Positions 50,800-60,664 are shown, counted from the stretch's first letter. The stretch is DNA of 64,000 bases from Paraburkholderia sp. BCC1884 (GCF_900996225.1 NZ_CAAJGL010000101.1:372001-436000); one strand, 5' to 3'. Notes: a model not told the origin generated them from the sequence alone. Made by a program: numbers and translations.

Positions 50800-52305
50800 A
50801 TGTCAACGATCACGTCTTCGGTCAATACCGCAACGGCCAACGCGCAAAGCCAGGTTCAGCAGGCCGCGCAATCGATCATCAGCGGTTCGACCAACAACTC
50901 GATGGACGTCGGCAGCCTCGTGTCGGCGCTGGTGAATGCGAAGACGGCGGGGCAGGCGGCAACCTTGCAGGCGCGCCAGACGAGCGACAGCACCAGCTTG
51001 TCCGCCTACGGCGCGCTGAGCTCCGCGCTGACGGCCTTGCAGGCCGCCATCAAGAATCTGTCGGACGGCACCACGTTGTCCACCTTCGCGGCCAGCGCGA
51101 GCGGCAAGGGGCTGGATCCGAAAGCCGGGGTTGGGGCAGTGCCGGGCAGCTATTCGATCGAGGTCACGCAGATCGCCGCATCGCAAGCCCTGTCGTCGGC
51201 GGGCTTCGACGCTAAAGCACAATTGGGCACCGGCAAGCTGACCATCGCGGTCGGCGGCAAGTCGATGGACATCGATGTCGACGACACCAACAACACGCTG
51301 AGCGGCATCGCCGCGGCGATCAACAAGGCCAGCAACAACCCCGGCGTGACGGCAACGATCGTCAACGGCACGGGCGGCGCTCACCTCGTGCTGCGCGCAA
51401 CCAACGCCGGCTCGGCCAACACGATCGACATCACCACCCGCGACGTGAAGAACGATGCGGGCCTCGCCAGTCTCGGCGTGAAGTCGACACCCGGCGCGGA
51501 CGGCGCGGCCTCCACGATTACGTCGTCGGATAGCGCCAATGCATGGCATCAAAGCGAAGCGGCGCAGGACGCGCTGATCAGCATCGGGGGTATCGAGGCG
51601 CGTAGCGCCACCAATGCCGTGTCCGATGCCATTTCCGGCGTGACGTTGAACCTGTCGAAAGAGTCGATCGGCACCACGCAAACGGTGACGATCGCCGCCG
51701 ACACCTCGGCGCAGAATACGGCAATCACCAATTTTGCCAATCTGTACAACACCGTCGTCACGACCATCGGCAAGCTGTCCTCGTACGACAAGACGTCGAA
51801 GGCCAGCGGCGTGCTGATCGGCGACTCGACGCTGATGACGATCAAGAACACGCTGGCGTCGATCATCGGCGGCGGCGTTGGCAAGGGTTCGACGGTGGTG
51901 ACGCTGGCGCATATCGGCATCACGCTGAAGGGCGATCCGGCAGACGGCACGCTGGTGGTCGACAACGACACGCTGAGCAAGGCGCTCAACAACAGCCCGG
52001 CTCAGGTCGCCACGCTGTTCAATTCGACCGACGGCATGGGCGCCCGGCTCAGCAAGAGCATCACGGACTTCGTGAAGACCGGCGGTATCATCGACACGCG
52101 CAACGTCGCGCTGAACGCCGATCTGAAGAGCGTGACTGCGCAGCAGGGCAAGCTGTCCGACTACGCCTCGCAGTTGACAAAGCAGTATCAGGCTCAGTTC
52201 ACGGCCCTGAACACCTTGATGGCGTCGATGAGCAACAACTCGGCATACCTGACAGCGCTGTTCGGCGGCTCGAAAAGCGCGGGCGCGTTGGCCACCAACA
52301 AGTAA
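50800..52305 (+). CDS. fliD: Flagellar filament cap protein FliD (hook-associated protein 2)
   Basis: 501 residues. The N terminus (SSMDVGSLVSALVNAKTAGQAATLQ-like, about 34-60, then AYGALSSALTALQAAI) and the C-terminal TKQYQAQFTALNTLMASMSNNSAYLTALF are the conserved D0/D1 parts that fold the growing filament; the centre is the variable cap domain. No signal peptide, as expected for type III export. No fliC, fliS or fliT gene is near, so this is an isolated or second copy. ATG 50800 follows ACGGAG. Confidence 0.9.
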   Translation: MSTITSSVNTATANAQSQVQQAAQSIISGSTNNSMDVGSLVSALVNAKTAGQAATLQARQTSDSTSLSAYGALSSALTALQAAIKNLSDGTTLSTFAASASGKGLDPKAGVGAVPGSYSIEVTQIAASQALSSAGFDAKAQLGTGKLTIAVGGKSMDIDVDDTNNTLSGIAAAINKASNNPGVTATIVNGTGGAHLVLRATNAGSANTIDITTRDVKNDAGLASLGVKSTPGADGAASTITSSDSANAWHQSEAAQDALISIGGIEARSATNAVSDAISGVTLNLSKESIGTTQTVTIAADTSAQNTAITNFANLYNTVVTTIGKLSSYDKTSKASGVLIGDSTLMTIKNTLASIIGGGVGKGSTVVTLAHIGITLKGDPADGTLVVDNDTLSKALNNSPAQVATLFNSTDGMGARLSKSITDFVKTGGIIDTRNVALNADLKSVTAQQGKLSDYASQLTKQYQAQFTALNTLMASMSNNSAYLTALFGGSKSAGALATNK

Positions 52306-52341
52306 GTTCGAACGGAAGCGCCGTGCCCGGGCGCGGCGCTT

Positions 52342-52965
52342 TCAATGCGGCAGGCGCATGTTGAATTTGAAGGTGGCGAGCCGCGTCAGAAGAATGAAGG
52401 CGGTGGCGATCAGCACGCTGTATATCGTGTCGACCTTTGCATAGTCGAGCAGCACGTACAGCCAGCAGCCGACGAATGCGCAGGTCGCATAGGGCCGCGA
52501 ATCGCGCAGGATCAGCGGCATCTCGTTGCACAGGACGTCGCGGATCACGCCGCCGAACACCCCTGTCAATACGCCCATCAGCACCGACGTGAACCACGGC
52601 ATCTGCGCATCGTGCGCGATCGACGTGCCCGCGATACTGAACAGCCCCAGGCCGATCGCATCGGCCACCAGCAACACTCGCTCGGAGATCAGGCGCGAGG
52701 TCATCTTCAGGATTCTCGGGGCGAAAATGGACATCACGAAGATCGCGATCAGATAGCCCTGGTGTTCGACCCAGTAGAAGGGCCGCCGCTCCAGCATCAC
52801 GTCACGCAAAGTGCCGCCGCCGAAGGCCGTGGCGATCGCCACGAGAAACGTGCCGACCGCGTCGAGCCGGCGGGTGCGGGCCTCGATGAAGCCGGAAATC
52901 GCGTACGCGAAAATGGCCAGCGCCTCCATGATGGTCAGCGCCAGCGTCAGCCTCGGATGGATCAC
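52342..52965 (-). CDS. TRIC/UPF0126 family membrane protein
   Basis: 207 residues with about seven hydrophobic helices arranged as two similar halves, each with a glycine-rich loop: TAFGGGTLRDVMLERRPFYW near residues 47-66 and GVFGGVIRDVLCNEMPLIL near 137-155. This is the mark of the trimeric intracellular cation channel family (E. coli YadS/YicG type). The ion carried is likely potassium by family, not shown here. It is convergent with fliD. Confidence 0.9.
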   Translation of the reverse strand: MIHPRLTLALTIMEALAIFAYAISGFIEARTRRLDAVGTFLVAIATAFGGGTLRDVMLERRPFYWVEHQGYLIAIFVMSIFAPRILKMTSRLISERVLLVADAIGLGLFSIAGTSIAHDAQMPWFTSVLMGVLTGVFGGVIRDVLCNEMPLILRDSRPYATCAFVGCWLYVLLDYAKVDTIYSVLIATAFILLTRLATFKFNMRLPH

Positions 52966-52974
52966 CTTGCCGCC

Positions 52975-53745
52975 TCAGGATCTGGCGTGAGCGTGAGCGT
53001 GCGCGGGCGCTGTGCCCGGCTGCAACAGCACGACCACCGCACCGGCACCGCCATCGTGCGGACGCGCCTGGCAGAACGCGATCACTTCGGACTTCTGCAC
53101 GAGCCAGGCGCGTACCTTGCCCTTCAGCACCGGTTCCTTGCCGATCGAACCCAGACCCTTGCCGTGAATCACGCGCAGGCAGCGCAAGCCGCGCTTCACC
53201 GATTCGCGGATGAATTCCGCCAGCGCTTCGCGCGCTTCCTCGCGTCGCATGCCGTGCAGGTCGATTTGCGCCTGCACGATCCAGTCGCCGCGCCGCAGTT
53301 TGCGCACGACTTCCTGGCTGATGCCGGGCCGGCAGTAAGAGAGCGTCTCGTCGGTTTCGAGCAGCACCTCCGGATCGAATTCGTCCGAGATGGCTTCGTG
53401 CAGGACGGCTTCTTCGTCGAGTCGGGTTTGCACCGGCAGCGGCGGCGGGGGATTGCGCGGCAGCGTGGCGCGCGGCGGCACCGCGAGCGGCGCGACCGCG
53501 CCGATCTCGCGGCGAAACAGATCGGCGTCCACCGAGGCTTCGCGCTGGGCCGCTGCGGCCGCCGCGCGCTCGCGTTCACGCCGTTGCGTATCGCCCTTCA
53601 AGGCGTCGCGCAACGCGCCGAGTCCGGCCAGACCCGCTGCAGCGTCGAGCTTCGGCCGGGCGGCGGGCGCGGCCGGTTCCGGCGCGGGTTTGGCAACGGC
53701 TCGCGCGCGTTTCGGTTCGCTCGGATGGGGCTGATTCTTCGGCAT
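52975..53745 (-). CDS. Smr domain protein
   Basis: 256 residues: a Pro/Ala-rich and charged N-terminal half, then an Smr domain (about 165-245) with DLHGMRREEAREALAEFI, RVIHGKGLGS, and the GGAGAVVVLL strand. Stand-alone Smr proteins are related to the MutS2 nuclease domain and cut nucleic acids in some cases, including at stalled ribosomes. The extreme C terminus is the His/Ala repeat AHAHAHARS. ATG 53745 is chosen because it starts the known MPKNQPHP-type N terminus. Nine bases separate it from the TRIC gene. Confidence 0.88.
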   Translation of the reverse strand: MPKNQPHPSEPKRARAVAKPAPEPAAPAARPKLDAAAGLAGLGALRDALKGDTQRRERERAAAAAAQREASVDADLFRREIGAVAPLAVPPRATLPRNPPPPLPVQTRLDEEAVLHEAISDEFDPEVLLETDETLSYCRPGISQEVVRKLRRGDWIVQAQIDLHGMRREEAREALAEFIRESVKRGLRCLRVIHGKGLGSIGKEPVLKGKVRAWLVQKSEVIAFCQARPHDGGAGAVVVLLQPGTAPAHAHAHARS

Positions 53746-53937
53746 ATCGGTAATACACGCAGAAAAGGAGGTCGGTCGCGCGGAATGGTTTCCTGGCGAG
53801 CGGAATGTAAAAAAGGCCGCCGGCTTGTCAGCCGCGGCCTTTTCCAGACAGACGGCCGGGCCAGGCCCAGCCGCCATTTTACCGTTGCGCCCGGCGTTGC
53901 CGACGACCGCCGTGCCACATCGCGGGCACGGCTCGCA

Positions 53938-54939
53938 TTAACGCTCGGCTTCCTGGCTCATCGCATGCTCGCCAGCCATCTCGTCGATGGTTTCGAGGTA
54001 GCGTTGCGCGTCGAGTGCGGCCATACAGCCCGTGCCCGCGCTGGTGATCGCCTGACGATACACGTGGTCCTGCACGTCGCCGGCAGCAAACACGCCCGGC
54101 ACGCTGGTGGCGGTCGCGAAGCCGTTCAGGCCGCCCTTGGTAATGATGTAGCCGTTCTTCATTTCCAGCTGGCCGGCGAAGATATCGGTGTTCGGCTTGT
54201 GGCCGATCGCCACGAACAGGCCTTGCAGCGCGAGATCTTCCGTGGCGCCGGTTTGCGTGTTCTTGATGCGCAGGCCGGTCACACCGGTCTGGTCGCCCGT
54301 CACTTCGTCGAGCGTGTTGTTCCACTTGATGTCGACGAGGCCTTCTTTTTCCTTGGCCAGCAGACGGTCGATCAGGATCGGCTCGGCGCGAAACTTGTCG
54401 CGGCGATGGATCACCGTCACTTTCCTGGCGATGCCCGACAGGTACAGGGCTTCCTCGACCGCGGTATTGCCGCCGCCGATCACGGCCACGTGTTGTTGCT
54501 TGTAGAAGAAGCCGTCGCAAGTGGCGCAAGCCGACACGCCCTTGCCCATGAACGCTTCTTCCGACGGCAGGCCGAGGTATTGCGCCGATGCGCCGGTCGC
54601 GATGATCAGCGAGTCGCAGGTGTACTCGCCCGAGTCGCCGATCAGGCGAATCGGCTTTTCATCCAGCTTGGCCGTGTGAATATGGTCGAACAGGATCTCG
54701 GTGTTGAAGCGCTCGGCGTGCTCCAGGAAGCGCCCCATCAGTTCCGGGCCTTGCACGCCGTGGGCGTCGGCCGGCCAGTTTTCGACGTCGGTGGTGGTCA
54801 TCAGCTGGCCGCCTTGGGCCAGACCCGTGACGAGCACCGGCGAGAGGTTGGCGCGTGCCGCATAGACCGCCGCCGTGTAGCCGGCGGGACCGGAACCGAG
54901 AATCAGAACCTTGGCGTGTTTCGTGGAAGTAGCGGGCAT
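53938..54939 (-). CDS. trxB: Thioredoxin-disulfide reductase
   Basis: A 333-residue flavoenzyme that reduces thioredoxin with NADPH. It has the FAD site LILGSGPAGYTAAVYAARA (12-30), the redox pair in SACATCDGFFY near 144-147, the NADPH site VIGGGNTAVEEAL, and the closing GVFAAGDVQDHVYRQAITSAG. Length is slightly above the E. coli enzyme. ATG 54939 begins the family alignment. It is divergent from ftsK, a frequent arrangement in proteobacteria. Confidence 0.97.
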   Translation of the reverse strand: MPATSTKHAKVLILGSGPAGYTAAVYAARANLSPVLVTGLAQGGQLMTTTDVENWPADAHGVQGPELMGRFLEHAERFNTEILFDHIHTAKLDEKPIRLIGDSGEYTCDSLIIATGASAQYLGLPSEEAFMGKGVSACATCDGFFYKQQHVAVIGGGNTAVEEALYLSGIARKVTVIHRRDKFRAEPILIDRLLAKEKEGLVDIKWNNTLDEVTGDQTGVTGLRIKNTQTGATEDLALQGLFVAIGHKPNTDIFAGQLEMKNGYIITKGGLNGFATATSVPGVFAAGDVQDHVYRQAITSAGTGCMAALDAQRYLETIDEMAGEHAMSQEAER

Positions 54940-55273
54940 GATCGAAATCCTTTGACGACGCCGGGCTCGCCCATGCGAGGCCGCGCGACTTGAACCTAAA
55001 TGAGAGATGGGTATCAGTCCGGCATTATAAAGGGCGGGGCGCGAGCCTGCTCCATGAAGCTTTCTCATCGCGCCGATAGCGTGGCGACCCGCCGCCAGGC
55101 GGCTTTCTGTGGCCAAACGGCCAAGTTACCGTCATTTACAGCCTCACGCGGGACACTGCGTTTACAATAGGCCGGATCGAAGTTCCCGGCAGCCGGGATC
55201 GGGCCGGAACCGCGCTGGGCGAGGCGTCGGCCGCGACGCCCAGCCGGAATCGGCCTTACACGCAACAGGATCA

Positions 55274-57589
55274 ATGGCAAAAGCTCCCTATTCCGCGAGC
55301 GCGCAGGCGTTGCCGCATCGCATGTCGCGCCTTTTCACCGAAATCCGCTGGATCCTGCAGGTGGCGCTCGGCGTCTTCCTGCTCATGGCGCTCGTCAGTT
55401 ACAGCCGGCACGATCCGAGCTGGACGCACGCCGCGCAGGTCGACCATATCGGCAACTGGGCGGGTCGCGTGGGCGCGTGGACGTCCGACATCCTGCTGCT
55501 GCTGTTCGGCCTGTCCGCTTACTGGTGGATCGCGCTGCTCGGCCGTCATATCTCCGCCAACTACAAGCGCATCACCCGTCAGGAAGAAGTCGAAGAGGAT
55601 CGTCCGCGCGACGTCAGCTGGCTGGCGGATGCGTTCGCGTTCATGCTCGTGCTGCTTGCCTGCGACGGCATCGAGGCGCTGCGCATGTGGTCGCTGAAAG
55701 TGCAATTGCCGCGCGCGCCGGGCGGCGTGATCGGTGAGGCGGTGGCGCGCGGTGTTTCGCATGCGCTCGGCTTCACGGGCGGCACGCTGGCGTTGCTGAT
55801 CGTGCTGGCGATCGGCCTGTCGCTGTATTTCCGGTTTTCGTGGCTGTCGGTGTCCGAGAAGGTGGGCGAATCGATCATTTCCGCCGTGACCTTTGCGAAG
55901 CTGCGCCGCGAGGCCGGCCGCGATCGCAAGCTGGGCGAAGCCGCTGCGGTGAAGCGCGAAGGGAAAGTCGAAAAGGGCCGGGTGCGGATCGAGGAACACG
56001 AGCCGGTCATGATCGTGCCGCCGGTCGTCACGCCGGTGAAATCGGAGCGCGTCGAGAAAGAGCGGCAAGTGCCGTTGTTCACGGATTTGCCGGGCGATTC
56101 GACCTTGCCGCCGATCTCGCTGCTCGACGCCGCGCCCGCCGCGCAAGAAACCATTTCCGCCGACACCCTCGAATTCACCTCGCGTCTGATCGAGAAGAAG
56201 CTCAAGGACTTCGGCGTCGAAGTGAGCGTGGTCGCGGCCTATCCGGGGCCGGTCGTCACGCGCTATGAGATCGAGCCGGCCACCGGCGTGAAGGGCAGCC
56301 AGATCGTCGGCCTCGCGAAGGACCTGGCGCGTTCGCTCTCGCTCGTATCGATCCGCGTGGTCGAAACGATTCCAGGCAAGAATTTCATGGCGCTGGAGTT
56401 GCCGAACCAGCGCCGCCAGACCGTGAGCCTTTCGGAGATTCTCGGCTCGGCCGTGTATGCAGACGCGGCCTCGCCGCTGACCATGGGCCTTGGCAAAGAC
56501 ATCGGCGGCAAGCCCGTGTGCGCCGACCTCGCGAAGATGCCTCACTTGCTGGTGGCCGGTACGACCGGCTCGGGCAAGTCGGTGGGTATCAATGCGATGA
56601 TTCTGTCGCTGCTCTACAAGGCGAGCGCCGACCAGGTCCGCATGATCCTGATCGATCCGAAGATGCTCGAAATGAGCGTCTACGAAGGGATTCCGCATCT
56701 GCTGTGTCCGGTGGTCACGGACATGCGTCAGGCCGGTCACGCGCTCAATTGGGCGGTCGCCGAAATGGAGCGCCGCTACAAGCTGATGAGCAAGCTCGGC
56801 GTGCGTAACCTCGCCGGCTACAACAACAAGATCGACGAAGCCACCAGGCGCGAAGAGAAGCTGCCGAATCCGTTCAGCCTCACGCCGGACGATCCGGAAC
56901 CGCTCGCGCGTCTGCCGAACATCGTGATCGTGATCGACGAACTGGCCGACCTGATGATGGTGGTCGGCAAGAAGGTCGAAGAGCTGATCGCGCGGATCGC
57001 GCAGAAAGCGCGTGCGGCGGGCATCCATTTGATTCTGGCGACGCAGCGTCCGTCGGTCGACGTGATCACCGGCCTCATCAAGGCCAACGTGCCCACGCGA
57101 ATGGCCTTCCAGGTGTCGTCGAAGATCGACTCGCGCACGATTCTCGACCAGCAGGGCGCGGAATCGCTACTCGGTATGGGCGACATGCTGTATCTGCCGC
57201 CCGGCAGCGGTTTGCCGGTGCGTGTACACGGTGCGTTCGTGTCGGATGAAGAAGTGCATCGGGTGGTCGACAAGCTCAAGGAACACGGCGAGCCGAACTA
57301 CATCGAGGGCATTCTCGAAGGCGGCGTGTCCGGCGAGGGCGACGAAGGCTCAGCGGGCGCGGGTGGAACCGGATCGGGCGACGGCGAGTCGGACCCGTTG
57401 TACGACCAGGCCGTCGACGTCGTGTTGAAGAACCGTCGTGCGTCGATCTCGCTGGTGCAGCGGCATTTGCGCATCGGCTATAACCGTGCGGCGCGCCTGC
57501 TCGAGCAGATGGAAAACTCGGGCGTGGTGTCGTCGATGTCGTCGAACGGCAATCGCGAGATTCTCGCGCCGGCGCGGGAAGCGGAATAG
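55274..57589 (+). CDS. ftsK: DNA translocase FtsK
   Basis: 771 residues that couple chromosome segregation to division. Four membrane helices lie in residues 25-185, then a short linker (to about 275), the alpha/beta motor with Walker A TTGSGKSVGINAM near 428 and Walker B IVIVIDELADLMMV near 553, and a C-terminal winged-helix gamma domain (about 705-771, YDQAVDVVLKNRRASISLVQ) that reads KOPS sites. The linker is short compared with E. coli FtsK. lolA follows, as in many proteobacteria. Confidence 0.96.
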   Translation: MAKAPYSASAQALPHRMSRLFTEIRWILQVALGVFLLMALVSYSRHDPSWTHAAQVDHIGNWAGRVGAWTSDILLLLFGLSAYWWIALLGRHISANYKRITRQEEVEEDRPRDVSWLADAFAFMLVLLACDGIEALRMWSLKVQLPRAPGGVIGEAVARGVSHALGFTGGTLALLIVLAIGLSLYFRFSWLSVSEKVGESIISAVTFAKLRREAGRDRKLGEAAAVKREGKVEKGRVRIEEHEPVMIVPPVVTPVKSERVEKERQVPLFTDLPGDSTLPPISLLDAAPAAQETISADTLEFTSRLIEKKLKDFGVEVSVVAAYPGPVVTRYEIEPATGVKGSQIVGLAKDLARSLSLVSIRVVETIPGKNFMALELPNQRRQTVSLSEILGSAVYADAASPLTMGLGKDIGGKPVCADLAKMPHLLVAGTTGSGKSVGINAMILSLLYKASADQVRMILIDPKMLEMSVYEGIPHLLCPVVTDMRQAGHALNWAVAEMERRYKLMSKLGVRNLAGYNNKIDEATRREEKLPNPFSLTPDDPEPLARLPNIVIVIDELADLMMVVGKKVEELIARIAQKARAAGIHLILATQRPSVDVITGLIKANVPTRMAFQVSSKIDSRTILDQQGAESLLGMGDMLYLPPGSGLPVRVHGAFVSDEEVHRVVDKLKEHGEPNYIEGILEGGVSGEGDEGSAGAGGTGSGDGESDPLYDQAVDVVLKNRRASISLVQRHLRIGYNRAARLLEQMENSGVVSSMSSNGNREILAPAREAE

Positions 57590-57788
57590 GGCGTCGAGCG
57601 TCACGGTCCGAATTCCGTTGTCGTGCCGTCCTCTAAGGCTCGTTTAAGGCTGGCCGCCTAAGCTACGTGACACAAGGCTAAAGGCGAGCCGCGTGCCCTT
57701 ATCGGCAACTGCGCCACCAGAGCGCCGCGTGGCCAGCACCGACAGGCTGCGCGAGCGCTCAACGAATTCAATCAAGGGAGAAAACTAC

Positions 57789-58523
57789 ATGCAGCGATTC
57801 GCGCAGCAGCACGCTCGACTGAATGCTCAATCCAGCCGCATCGGCCAACTCGCCCGCACGCTCGTACGCAGCGTCGGGACCGTGGCGATCGGCGCGTCGA
57901 TGCTCGTCGCGTCGCAGGCATTCGCGAGCGGCACCGAACAATTGAAGGCGTTCGTCGCGCAAGTGCATTCGGCGCGCGGCACCTTCGTTCAGCAGGAAGT
58001 ACGCGCGCCGAGCAAGGCGCAGAGCGCGAGCGGCGCGTTGTCCACCACGGGCGCGAGCAAGACCGGTACGTCGAGCGGCACCTTCACGTTTGCGCGTCCC
58101 GGCAAGTTCATCTGGCAATACGAGAAGCCCTACGCGCAGCTGCTGCAAGCGGACGGCGACAAGCTCTACGTGTACGACAAGGATCTGAATCAGGTCACGG
58201 TGCGCAGTCTGGGCGGCGCACTCGGCGCGAGCCCGGCGGCGATCCTGTTCGGCAGCAACGATCTGGACAAGAACTTCACGCTGCGAGATGCGGGCGTGAA
58301 GGCCGGCATCGACTGGCTCGAACTGACGCCGAAGGCGAAAGACACGCAATTCCAGCGCGTGGGCATCGGCTTCAAGGACGGCAATCTCGAAGCCATGGAA
58401 TTGCACGACGTGTTTGGCAACGTGACGCTGCTGACCTTCTCGAACATTCAGAAGAACCCGCCGTTGCCGGCCGATGCGTTCAAGTTCACGGTGCCGAAGG
58501 GCGCGGACGTGATCAACGGCTAA
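57789..58523 (+). CDS. lolA: Outer-membrane lipoprotein carrier LolA
   Basis: A 244-residue periplasmic chaperone that moves lipoproteins from LolCDE to LolB. A long n-region precedes the hydrophobic signal (about 25-47, cleavage near SQAFAS). The mature domain has QLKAFVAQVHSARGTFVQQE, ARPGKFIWQYEKPYAQLLQADG and the C-terminal FGNVTLLTFSNIQKNPPLP. ATG 57789 has AAGGGAG nearby, supporting this start. It follows ftsK; a terminator at 58549-58578 ends the unit. Confidence 0.94.
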   Translation: MQRFAQQHARLNAQSSRIGQLARTLVRSVGTVAIGASMLVASQAFASGTEQLKAFVAQVHSARGTFVQQEVRAPSKAQSASGALSTTGASKTGTSSGTFTFARPGKFIWQYEKPYAQLLQADGDKLYVYDKDLNQVTVRSLGGALGASPAAILFGSNDLDKNFTLRDAGVKAGIDWLELTPKAKDTQFQRVGIGFKDGNLEAMELHDVFGNVTLLTFSNIQKNPPLPADAFKFTVPKGADVING

Positions 58524-58548
58524 CCGCATCGCCTGTTTCGGGCTTCGC

Positions 58549-58578
58549 AAAAAAACCGCGCAGTTAGCGCGGTTTTTT
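58549..58578. terminator. Bidirectional terminator after lolA
   Basis: The stem CCGCGC/GCGCGG with loop AGTTA has an A-run before and a seven-T run after. It serves lolA and the convergent LysR gene. Confidence 0.88.
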
Positions 58579-58584
58579 TATGGC

Positions 58585-59505
58585 CTACTCGTTCGCTTCC
58601 AACTCCTGGGCTGGATGCGCCGCTTTCATATCGTCGATAAATGCTTCGACGATATCGGTGCGATGTTGGCGCGCACGCGTGACCATGTGAAACGCCACGC
58701 GATAGCGCATTTGCGCCGGGTTCAACGCAGCAAGCAGCCCCTGCTTGACGAAGGGTGCCGCGAAATGCCCCGGCAGATAGCCGAGGTGATGTCCCGACAG
58801 CACCAGCATCGCGACCGCTTCCATGTTGTCCGCGACGGCGGTCACGTTTTGCGGCGACGTCGAACTCTCGGCCTCGGGCAGCGGATAACTGCGCCACGCC
58901 CATTCATGCTGTGCGGCCTCGGCGGGCGGCACCTCGCCGGCTTGCGCAAACAAGGGGTGACCTTTCGCGCAGTAGGCGAACTGGTCTTCCGCAAATACCT
59001 CGGTGTATTCGAGCGACGGCACGCGATGCCAGAAGTACCCAATACCCACCTGAATCCGGCCATTGAGCAGCAGCTCTTCCAGCTCGCCCGGCGAGCGCAC
59101 CAGAATCGAAAAACGCACCGACTGATCGCGGGAGCGAAACCGGCCGATCGCATCGCTGATGCGCGCGCTCGCCGACACCGGCGTGTGGCCGATCATGCCG
59201 ATGTCGAGCGTGCCTACCAGCTTGCGGCCGACATTGCGTGCCTGCATGCCAAAGGTGTCGACGGCGGATAGCAGGGCACGGGCCGCGTCGATGAACTGCT
59301 CGCCGCGCGCGGTCAGGCTGAAGCCGCCGCGACCGCGTTCGCACAGGCGATAGCCGAGGCGCGTCTCCAGCGTGGCGAGTTGCGTACTGATGGTCGACTG
59401 GCCGACGTTGAGCGTGGCCTGCGCCGGCGAGACGCCGCCCGCGTCGACGATGGCGAGAAACACGCGGATCAGCCGCAGGTCGAGATCGGTGAGTTGAGAG
59501 AACAT
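58585..59505 (-). CDS. LysR-family regulator, divergent from guanidino-acid hydrolase gene
   Basis: 306 residues with a helix-turn-helix at about 8-66 (DLRLIRVFLAIVDAGGVSPA, VGQSTISTQLATLETRLGYRL) and an effector-binding domain. Divergence from the ureohydrolase gene, with 169 bp between, suggests it activates that gene in response to a guanidino compound, as GbuR and GpuR do in Pseudomonas. This is positional inference. Confidence 0.88.
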   Translation of the reverse strand: MFSQLTDLDLRLIRVFLAIVDAGGVSPAQATLNVGQSTISTQLATLETRLGYRLCERGRGGFSLTARGEQFIDAARALLSAVDTFGMQARNVGRKLVGTLDIGMIGHTPVSASARISDAIGRFRSRDQSVRFSILVRSPGELEELLLNGRIQVGIGYFWHRVPSLEYTEVFAEDQFAYCAKGHPLFAQAGEVPPAEAAQHEWAWRSYPLPEAESSTSPQNVTAVADNMEAVAMLVLSGHHLGYLPGHFAAPFVKQGLLAALNPAQMRYRVAFHMVTRARQHRTDIVEAFIDDMKAAHPAQELEANE

Positions 59506-59674
59506 ACGTCAGGATACATCGCTAAAAATCAATGTGAAGTTTACCGCGTCGCTATTTTAACTTCCGTCAAACTGCTCAAAAATCCAGATTCGACGGCAAG
59601 GTGCGATTCCGATGCTTTTCCGGAGCCGATTCACACGATTTTGCTTGCTGCCCCCTTTTCATTGCCGAGACACG

Positions 59675-60664
59675 ATGAATACCTCTGCTTTCATTTCCCC
59701 AGAAGCCGGCGAACGGCCGCAACCGCTGTCCGGTAACGCCATGCCCCGCTGCGGCGGCATTACCACGATGATGCGCCTGCCGAACGTCGGCTCGGCGGAA
59801 GGCTTCGACGCCTGCTTCGTCGGCGTGCCGTTTGACCTCGGCACCTCGAACCGCACCGGCGCGCGTTTCGGCCCGCGCCAGATCCGCAGTGAGTCCGTGC
59901 TGCTGCGCCCGTACAACATGGCGACGCGCGCGGCGCCCTTCGATTCGCTGCGAGTGGCCGATCTCGGCGACGTCGCGATCAATCCGTACAATCTGCTCGA
60001 CTCGATCACGCGCATCGAAGCCGCGTACGACGAGATTCTGCAGCACGATTGCAAGCCGATCACGCTGGGCGGCGATCACACTATCGCGCTGCCGATTCTG
60101 CGCGCGATCCATCGCAAGCATGGCAAAGTCGGACTGATTCACGTCGACGCGCACGCCGACGTCAACGACACGATGATGGGCGAAAAAATCGCGCACGGCA
60201 CGCCGTTTCGCCGCGCGGTGGAAGAGGGGCTGCTCGACTGCGATCGCGTCGTGCAGATCGGCTTGCGCGGCACGGGCTACGCAGCGGAAGATTTCGACTG
60301 GTGCCGCGATCAGGGCTTCGAAGTCGTGCAGGCCGAGGCCTGCTGGAACCAGTCGCTCGTACCGCTGATGGCGCGGGTTCGCGAACGCATGGGCGATGGC
60401 CCGGTGTACATCACGTTCGATATCGACGGTATCGATCCGGCCTTCGCGCCGGGCACGGGCACGCCGGAAATCGCGGGTCTCACAGTGCCGCAGGCGCTGG
60501 AGATCATTCGCGGCTCGCACGGCTTGAATATCGTCGGCTGCGATCTGGTCGAAGTGGCGCCGCCGTACGATCCGTTCGGTACGACCGCTCTGCTGGGCGC
60601 GAATCTCGCGTTCGAATTGTTGTGCGTGCTGCCGGGTGTCGAGTATCGGGCTGCGTCGCGATAA
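59675..60664 (+). CDS. gbuA: Guanidino-acid hydrolase of the ureohydrolase family (guanidinobutyrase/agmatinase-like)
   Basis: A 329-residue Mn-dependent ureohydrolase. Metal ligands appear in LGGDHT, DAHADVND and TFDIDGIDPAFAPGTGTPE. The start MPRCGGITTMMRLP and RPYNMATRAAPFDSL closely resemble Pseudomonas GbuA, so 4-guanidinobutyrate is the best guess; 3-guanidinopropionate or agmatine are possible. The reaction releases urea plus the amino acid or amine. A convergent NCS1 permease may supply a related substrate, although its link is only by position. ATG 59675 gives the family start. Confidence 0.88.
   Translation: MNTSAFISPEAGERPQPLSGNAMPRCGGITTMMRLPNVGSAEGFDACFVGVPFDLGTSNRTGARFGPRQIRSESVLLRPYNMATRAAPFDSLRVADLGDVAINPYNLLDSITRIEAAYDEILQHDCKPITLGGDHTIALPILRAIHRKHGKVGLIHVDAHADVNDTMMGEKIAHGTPFRRAVEEGLLDCDRVVQIGLRGTGYAAEDFDWCRDQGFEVVQAEACWNQSLVPLMARVRERMGDGPVYITFDIDGIDPAFAPGTGTPEIAGLTVPQALEIIRGSHGLNIVGCDLVEVAPPYDPFGTTALLGANLAFELLCVLPGVEYRAASR

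Noticed and set aside
52313..52345. GC hairpin after fliD as an intrinsic terminator
   Set aside because: The AAGCGCCG/CGGCGCTT stem is followed by only TTTC, too short a T-run to call.
52345..54993. An 882-codon open frame spanning three genes on the opposite strand
   Set aside because: It crosses the TRIC, Smr and trxB genes antisense, and is low in hydrophobic residues. All three minus-strand genes have clear motifs.
55065..55273. An in-frame upstream extension of FtsK starting at 55109
   Set aside because: The added residues have no FtsK similarity, and ATG 55274 begins directly before the first membrane helix.
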